Origin: an uncultured Gammaproteobacteria bacterium | GTDB lineage: Bacteria > Pseudomonadota > Gammaproteobacteria > Pseudomonadales > Pseudohongiellaceae | Length of the DNA stretch: 64,000 bases | Assembly: GCA_903837345.1 (NCBI GenBank) | Contig: CAILUG010000037.1 | Location: 1-64,000 of the forward strand | Direction: 5' to 3' | Shown here: positions 18,907-26,806 of the stretch, one piece after another | Layout: each line of letters begins with the position of its first letter | How positions within the stretch are numbered: the stretch's first letter is position 1 | Made by a program: the position numbers and the translations under genes | Notes under the pieces: generated by a model | The model's input: only the letters and a program-made list of their open reading frames with translations | What the model was told of the DNA's origin: nothing | Database searches by the model: none

Positions 18907-20310
18907 TTGGCCTGGCATGACTCTGGCACCAGCCATAAACCTTCTTTCTCGCGGGTAGAGCAATTGGAACTCGGTACCTGGATAACAAGACAAACCACTA
19001 TCAGCGCGCATCATCTTTCGCGTGCCATTTCCGCCAGCGGGCTTTGCCGCGAACGCGTTGAGTTCGGTCAGCGCGTGATACCTGCGCGCGGCTCGGTGCT
19101 GGCTTCACGCGTCATTGCCAACTGGGATCCCGAGCCGGACTACTTTTTCCATTGGGTGCGTGATGCAGCGGTGGCGATGCGCGCGGTAGCCGATCTGGTG
19201 AAGATGGTTGAGGATCCGGCTGAACAGCAAGCCTGGCACCAATGCTTTCACGACATGGTGGAATTCAGTCTGGCGATTTCACGCGAGCAACTGGTCAAGC
19301 AGCCACCGGCTGATTACCGCCAACGCACCCAGCGCAATTGCCGCCGCTTCCTGCGCACGCAGACCCGGCTCAACAGCCTGCATGGCGACAAATTGCTGGC
19401 TGAGCCGCGCTTCAATCCCGATGGCAGCATCGATTTCCTGAAATGGTCGCGACCGCAACTGGATGGTCCGGCGTTGCGGGCCTTGGCCTGTCTCGCGTAC
19501 CTGGCCGATGGTGGCACGCGGACGCCGCAGTTGTTGTCACTCTTGCAAGGCGATCTTGAATTCACGCTGCGGCAGGCTGGCCGCCGCAGCATAGGGCCGT
19601 GGGAGGAGCCGCACGAGTATTCCCATCACTACCATGTCGCGCTCGTACAGCTGGGTGCATTGGTGCATGGCCGTCAGTTCGCCGGTGCCAACGCAATGCA
19701 ATGGCAACGTGCCGAACGCAAGTTGCGCGCCGGACTTGAGCTACATTGGTCAGCGCAGCAGCAGGTGTTCACCGCGATCCGCACCACAAAGAGGAATAAC
19801 GAAAGCAACAAGATGGAGTTGGAGGCAGTCGGCGCAGAGCAACTGGTCGATGCTGCCATCCTGCTGGCGATCATGGAAGCTGATCTGCCGGAGCTGCCGC
19901 ACAGTGTGCTGGATCCACGCGCCGCTTCAACGCTGGCTGCACTGGAGCACGCGTTCTCTGCGGCCTTTCCCATCAACCACAACCGGCCGCAGGGACTCGC
20001 GCCTGCACTCGGTCGTTCACTGGCGGACAACTATTTTGGTGGCGGCGCGTGGTATGCCACTACGCTGGGCGCAGCGGCATTCTGTTATCGCCATGCCGTG
20101 GCCGAACCTGGTACTGCCGCGCACTGGCTTGCGCGCGGAGATGCGTGGATGGCGACCGTCAGATGGATGACGCCGGCCGACGGCTCTATGTCGGAACAAG
20201 TGGATCGCGCGACGAAGCAGCCACGCTCGGCGCAGCATTTGACCTGGAGTTATGCTGCGTTCGTGTCGGCAGCGCGGCTGCGCACTATTGCTATCGAAAG
20301 TGGAACTTGA
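18907..20310 (+). CDS. Glycoside hydrolase family 15 glucoamylase (fungal-like layout), no signal peptide
   Basis: GH15 enzymes release glucose from the non-reducing ends of alpha-glucans. The 467-residue product has PDYFFHWVRDAAVAMRAVAD (about 78-97), QLDGPALRALACLAYLADGG, GPWEEPHEYSHHYHVALVQL (about 224-243, with the presumed general acid Glu in WEE) and the late MSEQVDRATKQPRSAQHLTW (about 430-449, general base Glu). The N-terminal beta-sandwich domain of many bacterial GH15s is missing, so the order resembles fungal-type glucoamylases. No export signal is visible, implying a cytoplasmic enzyme. Translation likely begins at TTG 18907, with AGAAGGG (18896-18902) at ideal spacing. No ATG is available nearby. 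Confidence 0.82.
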   Translation: MAWHDSGTSHKPSFSRVEQLELGTWITRQTTISAHHLSRAISASGLCRERVEFGQRVIPARGSVLASRVIANWDPEPDYFFHWVRDAAVAMRAVADLVKMVEDPAEQQAWHQCFHDMVEFSLAISREQLVKQPPADYRQRTQRNCRRFLRTQTRLNSLHGDKLLAEPRFNPDGSIDFLKWSRPQLDGPALRALACLAYLADGGTRTPQLLSLLQGDLEFTLRQAGRRSIGPWEEPHEYSHHYHVALVQLGALVHGRQFAGANAMQWQRAERKLRAGLELHWSAQQQVFTAIRTTKRNNESNKMELEAVGAEQLVDAAILLAIMEADLPELPHSVLDPRAASTLAALEHAFSAAFPINHNRPQGLAPALGRSLADNYFGGGAWYATTLGAAAFCYRHAVAEPGTAAHWLARGDAWMATVRWMTPADGSMSEQVDRATKQPRSAQHLTWSYAAFVSAARLRTIAIESGT

Positions 20311-20449
20311 CTGCACCGGTGGTCTTGCCAAAAGGAAGGCCAGGTTGGAACCGCTGATGACCAGGCTCAAATAATAAGCTGACAATGCGGCAGGAAGTTG
20401 GTTACCGTTGGTGCAGGGACTTTCAAACCACCACGCACCGTATTTGAAT

Positions 20450-21334
20450 ATGGGACACCTGCAACCACCACGACTGCCCGTACGGGCGCTGGCGCTGTTT
20501 CTTGGCTTGACGCTGGCCGGCATGGCCAGTGCGCAACCGCCACGCGGGCCTGCGCCGCAAACACCGCCGCCGCGCAATGCCGAAGGCCGCGTCATTCTCG
20601 GGTCGGTACCGGGCAAGGTCGGCGCGTGGGAAGGCTTCGGCACCCGGCCCATGCTCACCTTTTTCGACAAGGTGCCGGAAGGATCGCTGATATCGATCAC
20701 TCCCTATATCGACGTGCTGAAGATGAAGGACATCTTCCCCAAGATCAACGTGAGCGAGGTGCCGTTCCAGCCGTGGGCGCGCGCCTTGTTCGAAGCGCGT
20801 TCACGCACCCGCTTCGAACCTTACACCCGCTGCAAACCCTCACCGGGACCGCGTGCAGTGGCCACTGCCTATGGTACCCAGTTCGTGGAATTCCCCGCGA
20901 TGAACAAGATCTACATGTTTCCGGTCGGTGGTCCGCGTCACTATCGGGAAATCTGGATGGATGGCCGCCAGCATCCTGATTCGCCCAAACCCACCTACCA
21001 CGGCCACTCCATCGGTCATTGGGAAGGCGATACGCTGGTGGTGGATTCGGTGGGCTTCAACGAGAAGATGTGGTTCGACGCCGAGGGCTCGCCGCATACC
21101 AACCAGTTGCACTTGATCGAGCGCTTCACCCGTCTCTCGCAGCAACGGCTCAAGTACGAAGTGACCATCGACGATCCGGGTGCCTACACCAGGCCGTGGT
21201 CGAGTGGCTTCTACATGGATTGGACCGACGGCGAAAGTTTCCAGTTTGTCTGTCAGGACGACAACCAGGCCAGTGAATTGATGGTCGGTACCAAGTACGA
21301 CGCCATCGATCGCCGTCAGGACATCTTTCCATGA
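20450..21334 (+). CDS. Secreted protein of the uncharacterised GHWEGDT family
   Basis: The 294-residue product has a signal peptide (cleavage after ASA, residue 28) followed by a Pro-rich linker and a domain shared with the proteins at 1223 and 21357. It contains C128 in TRCKPSPGP, WMDGRQHP, GHSIGHWEGDTLVVDSVGFN (about 185-204), PHTNQLHLIERF, TIDDPGAYTRPW and C268 in FVCQDD. I recognise the pattern from many uncharacterised secreted proteins of Proteobacteria and Acidobacteria, but I know no function. The ATG at 20450 is chosen for the signal peptide; it lacks a clear ribosome-binding site, and a TTG at 20408 is possible. The next gene, 22 bp downstream, carries the same domain fused to DUF6152. 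Confidence 0.8.
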   Translation: MGHLQPPRLPVRALALFLGLTLAGMASAQPPRGPAPQTPPPRNAEGRVILGSVPGKVGAWEGFGTRPMLTFFDKVPEGSLISITPYIDVLKMKDIFPKINVSEVPFQPWARALFEARSRTRFEPYTRCKPSPGPRAVATAYGTQFVEFPAMNKIYMFPVGGPRHYREIWMDGRQHPDSPKPTYHGHSIGHWEGDTLVVDSVGFNEKMWFDAEGSPHTNQLHLIERFTRLSQQRLKYEVTIDDPGAYTRPWSSGFYMDWTDGESFQFVCQDDNQASELMVGTKYDAIDRRQDIFP

Positions 21335-21356
21335 AACTCCGTTGCAGGGCTGACTG

Positions 21357-22487
21357 ATGTTGTTGCGACAACGCTTATTGCTGCAATGCTTGCTGGGGAT
21401 TTGTGCTTCGTTGACGGGCACGCTGGTATGGGCCCATCACGGCGTTACTGCCAAATTCGATCCTGCCCGCCAGCAACATGTGCAGGGCACTGTCATTCGC
21501 ATCGACTGGGCCAACCCGCACGTGCACTTGTTCCTGCGCGTCAACGATGCCGGCGTGGAACTGCCGTGGTACATAGAGCTGGAAAGTCCGCAGTTGCTGG
21601 AACTCAATGGCTGGAACGAGCAGAGCGTGAGTGTGGGCGAAGCCGTGGAAGTCACCGGGCCGCGCGCCCGCGATGGCAGCCGCCAACTGTGGGGAGAAAG
21701 CATTAAACAGGTCGGCAAACGCGATGCCTTGCTGACCACGACCCGCTATCCCACGCTGTTGAGCAGCATTCGGGATACTCCCGCGCAACCGACGCCGCGC
21801 TGGCCCGATCACACACCCATGCTCAGTGCGCCTGCCGGACATTCCGGCTACTGGGTCCCCACCCGCACCACGTTGTATGAAGATGGCGTCAGTGTGGCGA
21901 TGGCGGCCAACGGCCAATTGAACAACATTGCCGATGCCGCCAAGGTGGCACCACTGCAGCCGTGGGCCCTGGCGCTCTACCAGTTCCGCCAGCGCAACTT
22001 CCTGCGCAGCGATCCCACCTTTTTGCTGTGCCGCCCACCATCCGGGCCGCGCAATTTCCTCAATCCCTACGGTATCCAGCTGCTGGAAGACAAACCGCTA
22101 CAGCGCGTGTTCGTCATCGCCGGCGACGGCAACAATGACTGGTACCTTATTTACACCGATGGCCGCGCCCTCGACAGCGAAGCCTACCAGCTCGACGCCG
22201 GCAACCTGCTGTACAACGGCCGCAATACGGCACACTGGGACGGCGACACGTTTGTGGTCGAGGTGGAAGGTTACAACGAACGGTTCTGGTTGCCTGGCGG
22301 CTTGCCGCACAGCGAGCAAATGCACGCAACAGAAAAACTGACGCGCAGCGACTACAACACTCTCAAGCTGGAACTGACCATCAATGATCCTGCGACCTAC
22401 ACGCGGCCGTGGAAATCAAGCTGGTCGCTCAAATGGCTGGAAGGGCAGGATCCGCCCGAGCATTACTGCCAGGACAACCGGCTGTAG
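21357..22487 (+). CDS. Secreted fusion of a DUF6152 domain with the GHWEGDT-family domain
   Basis: The 376-residue product has a signal peptide (residues 1-26). The DUF6152-like domain follows at about 27-125, again starting His-His after predicted cleavage at VWA and containing RIDWANPHVHLFLRV. A linker leads to the partner domain (about 190-376) with C225 in LLCRPPSGPRN, YTDGR, AHWDGDTFVVEVEGYNE, PHSEQMHATEKL, TINDPATYTRPW and C371 in HYCQD. The same two domains are separate adjacent genes at 2023-2433 and 1223-1996. That is a gene-fusion link and strong evidence that the two domains work together in the periplasm. The activity is unknown. Confidence 0.82.
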   Translation: MLLRQRLLLQCLLGICASLTGTLVWAHHGVTAKFDPARQQHVQGTVIRIDWANPHVHLFLRVNDAGVELPWYIELESPQLLELNGWNEQSVSVGEAVEVTGPRARDGSRQLWGESIKQVGKRDALLTTTRYPTLLSSIRDTPAQPTPRWPDHTPMLSAPAGHSGYWVPTRTTLYEDGVSVAMAANGQLNNIADAAKVAPLQPWALALYQFRQRNFLRSDPTFLLCRPPSGPRNFLNPYGIQLLEDKPLQRVFVIAGDGNNDWYLIYTDGRALDSEAYQLDAGNLLYNGRNTAHWDGDTFVVEVEGYNERFWLPGGLPHSEQMHATEKLTRSDYNTLKLELTINDPATYTRPWKSSWSLKWLEGQDPPEHYCQDNRL

Positions 22488-22529
22488 TGCAGCAAGTTGT
22501 CCTGCCTTCGTCGATCCTGTCGCGTTGAA

Positions 22530-23165
22530 CTACGGACGCGCTGGCGCACCCGCACCACCGGCCGGCGGTGGACGCACGGCGTTGGTGTCATTGCGGAAGC
22601 GTCCGACATAAGCCGCCTTGGCGACCACCTTGCCCTTCATCGCTGCCAGCAAATCGGGACGATCGCCAGGCATGGCCGGCAGATCGAGCTGGGTATTCAG
22701 CGCGTAGAACTCGAACACGTAGTGGTGGTAGCGCGGACCATTCGGCGCGCCCATGCCGGTGTAACCACGGCCGCGGCCATTGACGGTGCCTTCCGGCAAT
22801 TTGCCTTCCTCGATCTGGATCATCGGCGGCGTCACCGCAATATTCCACGCCAGCCAGTGCAGGTTGTCATCGGGGTTGTTGTTACCCGCCACATCGAGGT
22901 CGTGCAGGATGACGGCGATGCTCTGGGCAGTGGGCGGGATGTTGCTGATCCTGAAGTCCGGCATGGTGTTGGTGCCGTACATCGAATACTTGAGCGGCAC
23001 GATGCCGCCGTCCTCGAACGCCTTGCTCTCGATCAGCAGCGGCACCAGCGGAGCACGTGCCGCGCCGCCTGCCGGCGGACCTCCTGCGGGTGGCTGCGCC
23101 AGTGCAGAGGTGGTCATTGCTGCAAACAGCAACAGTGCTGCGCCTTTGATGAATTTGCCGGGCAT
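22530..23165 (-). CDS. YbhB/YbcL-type PEBP family protein, exported
   Basis: The 211-residue product has a signal peptide (cleavage after SALA, about residue 23), Gly/Pro-rich stretches at both ends (PPAGG repeats) and a phosphatidylethanolamine-binding-protein core: IVPLKYSMYGTNTMPDFRIS, AVILHDLDVAG, LHWLAWNI and GPRYHHYVFEFYAL. Bacterial PEBPs of this group have no well-defined substrate. It is the last of four same-strand genes after the ABC transporter, GH3 and GH144 genes; a 45-bp gap separates it from GH144. It is convergent with the DUF6152 fusion gene. Confidence 0.88.
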   Translation of the reverse strand: MPGKFIKGAALLLFAAMTTSALAQPPAGGPPAGGAARAPLVPLLIESKAFEDGGIVPLKYSMYGTNTMPDFRISNIPPTAQSIAVILHDLDVAGNNNPDDNLHWLAWNIAVTPPMIQIEEGKLPEGTVNGRGRGYTGMGAPNGPRYHHYVFEFYALNTQLDLPAMPGDRPDLLAAMKGKVVAKAAYVGRFRNDTNAVRPPPAGGAGAPARP

Positions 23166-23210
23166 GTCAGTTCTCCTTTGATTTGCGCATTTAAGTACTA
23201 AACTCTCCGA

Positions 23211-24506
23211 TCAACTGCTGAAGTGCGGACTGAAGAATCCCAGCTTCTTCAACGACTCCTGCACTTCCGGTGCCTGCATGAAGAGCGACCACAGCAAACC
23301 TGAGCGATGGTTCTCGATCATCACCAGGATGGGGCCCTGATCGATGGCGAGTTGTCCTTCCGCCACCCAGCCGGTGACGGGGCTGAAGGAATCGCGGAAA
23401 CCCAGCGGCGTCCACAGCTCGGCACCACGCCTGAGCAAAAAGTGCCGCAGTGCGCGCATCGACTCTGCCGGTGCATAGGGCATGGAGCTGATGGCAGCGG
23501 TAAGCGCAATAGTGCCGTGATCGTTGTCGGGTGAGAAGGCGTCGTAACCTTGTTCGCAATCGCAGGCGCTAAGGCCCCAGCAGTCAGCGCTATAACCTTC
23601 GAAGGCGTTGGGATTGTTTACGCAATGAGTCCAGTTGATCAGCGTGTGCGCGCGATTCTGCGCGAAATAATCGGCGTAGCGGTCCTTGAGTCCGCGCGGG
23701 TCGAGGCCGAGAAACGAATAGTGCGAGAAAAACAGCGGGCCGCCGAAGGGCGGGCCCAGCGGCAGTTCGATGTCGTAGTAGCGTTTGCCATTGGGGAACG
23801 CAGGGCTTGCGGTCCAGCCCTGGTGATAACACTCGACAGGTACGGCATGGGTGGGCGACGCACACGCCAGCACATAGACTACCAGTGCTTCGTTCCAGCC
23901 GGTAATGGCGTGGTTCATCTTCCACTCGTGACGTGGGCTCCAATGCCAGTACAGCGGGCCCTGCGCGCCACGCGCATGCCAATCCCATTCGACGCCGCGC
24001 CACAGCTGGTCAATCGCTGCACGCAAACCGGTTTCTTGCGCAGAAGCTTCAGTGAAATATTCACGCGCGCACAACAGTCCCATCATCAGGAAGGCTGTCT
24101 CCACCAGATCGCCGCCATCGTCGAGGTCGGAAAAGGGAATGGTCTTGCCGCTGGTGCCGTGCAGAAAATGCGGGAACACGCCGTGATAACGCTCGGCTTT
24201 GCCGAGAAACGTGACGATACGGGCAATGTGTGCATGTACTTCAGTGCGCGACAGGAAGCCGCGTTCACTCGCAGCCAGCAACGCCATCACGCCGAAGCCG
24301 GTGCCGCCGGTGGTGACGGTTTCCAGATAATCGTAGTGGGCCTTGTTGCTGCGCTCGCGCGCCATGCCACTGACCGGATGCGCGAATTCCTGGAAATAGG
24401 CCAGCGTGCCGCGCTGCACCTGGTCCAGCAACAAATCATCGGCATTGGAGTGCGCTTGTCCCGGGAGGTCTTGCTGATTGCCGGCATGTGATTCAGTGCT
24501 GTGCAT
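23211..24506 (-). CDS. GH144-type glucanase (putative endo-beta-1,2-glucanase), cytoplasmic
   Basis: The 431-residue product belongs to the Glycoamylase (PF10091) group, whose characterised members in GH144 cleave beta-1,2-glucan. Marks are the early TLAYFQEFAHPVSGMARERS, TGGTGFGVMALL, VFPHFLHG, DDGGDLVETAFLMMGLLCAR, the central ITGWNEALVVYVLACASP, GGPLFFSHYSFLGLDPRG, WGLSACD and the late AIDQGPILVMIENHRSGLLW. No signal peptide is visible, unlike typical secreted GH144 enzymes. The ATG at 24506 is preceded by AGGGA with seven bases between them; the ATG at 24512 is too close to it. The start overlaps the GH3 stop by 14 bp. The linkage specificity is inferred from family and neighbour only. 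Confidence 0.82.
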   Translation of the reverse strand: MHSTESHAGNQQDLPGQAHSNADDLLLDQVQRGTLAYFQEFAHPVSGMARERSNKAHYDYLETVTTGGTGFGVMALLAASERGFLSRTEVHAHIARIVTFLGKAERYHGVFPHFLHGTSGKTIPFSDLDDGGDLVETAFLMMGLLCAREYFTEASAQETGLRAAIDQLWRGVEWDWHARGAQGPLYWHWSPRHEWKMNHAITGWNEALVVYVLACASPTHAVPVECYHQGWTASPAFPNGKRYYDIELPLGPPFGGPLFFSHYSFLGLDPRGLKDRYADYFAQNRAHTLINWTHCVNNPNAFEGYSADCWGLSACDCEQGYDAFSPDNDHGTIALTAAISSMPYAPAESMRALRHFLLRRGAELWTPLGFRDSFSPVTGWVAEGQLAIDQGPILVMIENHRSGLLWSLFMQAPEVQESLKKLGFFSPHFSS

Positions 24507-26805
24507 GGACATTCCCTGTAGTCGGTGAATCCAGCCATTCGATGGCAACTTCCAGTTGGGTCAGTGAACTGCCGCCCACACGCAGCGTGAAGGTGCCAGG
24601 TTCGAAAACCTCGTCGGGCTGGCACAATGAAGTGCCAAGGAAGTAGCGGAAAGCGTCGATACCAAGTTCGAAAAGCACGCTTTGCCGGGCGCCGGCTGCC
24701 AGTTCAACCCGCCGGAAATCCTTCAACAGCTGCACCGGTCGCGAACGGTGCGCCACCGGATCACTGACATAGAGCTGGACGATTTCAATGCCCGCGTGTT
24801 GGCCGCAATTTTGCAAATCGACGGTGAGTTGCAGCGTGTCGTCACTTCCCTGCAACTGGTTCTTGCTGACACGCAGGTTGGAATATTCGAAACGGCTGTA
24901 ACCCAGCCCGTGGCCAAACGGATACAGTGGAGTATGCGCACCTTCGATGCGGCAGGCCGTGGTGAATTTGCGAAACACATGCTGACCTTGCGCATCGACC
25001 TCACTGTCGCCGGCAACATCGACGCCGAGTCGATCGCGCGGGCGGCCGGTCGGTGCTTCGGCATAGTAAACGGGGCATTGGCCGGAATCGCGCGGGAAAC
25101 TCATCGCCAAACGCGCCGAGGGATTGACCACACCATAAAGCACGTCGGCAATGGCCGGTCCGGCTTCACTGCCTGCAAACCAGGTATGCAGCAGGGCATT
25201 GGCATGACCAGCTTCCCATTCCAGTGCCAGTGGACGCCCGCTCATGGTGACGATCACCAGCGGCTTGCCGGTGGCATGCAAGGCTGCCAGCAAACGCTGC
25301 TGGTTGTCGGGCAGCGTCAATTGCGTACGTGTCGATGATTCGCCCGTGTGTTCTTTCGCTTCACCGACACAGGCCACTACTACATCGGCGCTGGCGGCCA
25401 GCGCCACTGCTTCGGCAATCAATGCGGCAGGAGCGCGCGGATCAATGAAGAAAGTCGGGCCGAACACATTCAGGCGAGCTGCGATGTCGGCATCATCGAC
25501 GATGTTGGCACCTGCGGCATGCGTCACATTGCGCTTGGCCGCCACGAATCCTTCCAGCACCGTGATGCTGTCGGCGCTGCGCGCTGCCACGGCCCAGGTG
25601 CCCTGCAAATTTTCACGATTGTTGGCCAGCGGACCGATCAATGCGACTTTGGTAGCGGGTGACAATGGCAGCACGCCGTCGTTTTTCAACAGTACACAGC
25701 AATGCGCCGCAGCTTTGCGCGCGAGTTGGCGATGGGCAGGTGCGCCGGATACGCGCGTGCGAAGCTGTGGGTCGAGTCCGCGATACGGATTGTCAAACAG
25801 GCCCAGTTTCATTTTCGCCTGCAGCACGCGCCGGCAGGCGTCATCAATCGCTTTCACACTGATGCGGCCGGCGTTGACCAGCGCCGGCAAATGCCGGAAA
25901 TACGCCTCGCTGACCAGATCGATATCGACGCCGGCAGTGAACGCCAGCAGCGCGGCCCCGGCAAGGTCGGCTGCCACGCCGTGATGAATCAATTCCAGGA
26001 TCGCGGTGTAGTCGGATACCAACAGTCCCTTGTACCCCCACTGCTGACGCAAGAGTCCATTCAATAGTTCGCTGTGCGCGGTGCAGGGAATGCCGGCCAG
26101 ATCATGAAAGCCTACCATGATGGCGGCGACACCGGCTTGTACTGCTGCCTTGAACGGCGGCAGTACCACGTTATGCAGACGGTAAGGAGTCATGTCCACG
26201 GCGTTGTAATCACGGCCACCCTCGGCAAATCCGTAAGCTGCAAAATGCTTGGCACAGCTGAGCAGGTGGTCTGTCTGCGCGGGATCGTTGCCCTGGAAGC
26301 CTTCCACCATGGCGCGTGCATAGATGCTGCCCAGCAGCGGATCTTCTCCGGGACTTTCGGCGCAGCGGCCCCAGCGTGCATCACGCGATACATCCAGCAT
26401 GGGTGCCCAGGTCAACGTAATGCCTTCTGCCGTCGCTTCGGTGGCGGCCACGCGTGCGGTGGTGCGAATCAGGTCTGCATCGAAGCTGCCGGCCAATGCC
26501 AGCGGTAACGGGAAAATGGTGCGATGGCCGTGGATGACGTCCATGGTAAACAACAGCGGAATCTTCGTGGCCGACTGCTCACAGGCGATTTCCTGCCAGC
26601 TGCGCAATTGTTCAAGCGCCGCGCCGCCAGCCAGGCCGCCCACTTGTCCGAGGGCGATGCGCTGTTCAATGTTGCCAACGCCGGTACCGGCACCCGTGGT
26701 GTCGCCACCGCCAGCCAACGGATGGTTGAACTGGCCGATCTTCTGCAGCAGCGTCATGCTGGCCAGAAGTTGCTCAATGAATACATCGGGCTGCTGCTGT
26801 GTCAT
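24493..26805 (-). CDS. Glycoside hydrolase family 3 beta-glucosidase (BglX-like), cytoplasmic
   Basis: The 770-residue product has the GH3 layout: N-terminal TIM barrel with LLFTMDVIHGHRTIFPLPLA and TWAPMLDVSRDARWGRCAES, the nucleophile Asp in GLLVSDYTAI, a second alpha/beta domain with VVVACVGEAKEHTGESSTR containing candidate acid/base Glu, and a C-terminal fibronectin-III-like domain. It probably releases glucose from beta-linked gluco-oligosaccharides; GH3 enzymes acting on sophorose are known, and the GH144 neighbour points the same way. No signal peptide is present. The ATG at 26805 is one base after the ABC gene stop and has GGAAAG upstream; an ATG at 26823 is an alternative. Confidence 0.9.
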   Translation of the reverse strand: MTQQQPDVFIEQLLASMTLLQKIGQFNHPLAGGGDTTGAGTGVGNIEQRIALGQVGGLAGGAALEQLRSWQEIACEQSATKIPLLFTMDVIHGHRTIFPLPLALAGSFDADLIRTTARVAATEATAEGITLTWAPMLDVSRDARWGRCAESPGEDPLLGSIYARAMVEGFQGNDPAQTDHLLSCAKHFAAYGFAEGGRDYNAVDMTPYRLHNVVLPPFKAAVQAGVAAIMVGFHDLAGIPCTAHSELLNGLLRQQWGYKGLLVSDYTAILELIHHGVAADLAGAALLAFTAGVDIDLVSEAYFRHLPALVNAGRISVKAIDDACRRVLQAKMKLGLFDNPYRGLDPQLRTRVSGAPAHRQLARKAAAHCCVLLKNDGVLPLSPATKVALIGPLANNRENLQGTWAVAARSADSITVLEGFVAAKRNVTHAAGANIVDDADIAARLNVFGPTFFIDPRAPAALIAEAVALAASADVVVACVGEAKEHTGESSTRTQLTLPDNQQRLLAALHATGKPLVIVTMSGRPLALEWEAGHANALLHTWFAGSEAGPAIADVLYGVVNPSARLAMSFPRDSGQCPVYYAEAPTGRPRDRLGVDVAGDSEVDAQGQHVFRKFTTACRIEGAHTPLYPFGHGLGYSRFEYSNLRVSKNQLQGSDDTLQLTVDLQNCGQHAGIEIVQLYVSDPVAHRSRPVQLLKDFRRVELAAGARQSVLFELGIDAFRYFLGTSLCQPDEVFEPGTFTLRVGGSSLTQLEVAIEWLDSPTTGNVHAQH

Positions 26806-26806
26806 G

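Noticed and set aside
23550-24491. 313-codon plus-strand frame opposite the GH144 gene
   Set aside because: Arg/Ala-rich translation without motifs; the minus strand encodes a conserved enzyme.
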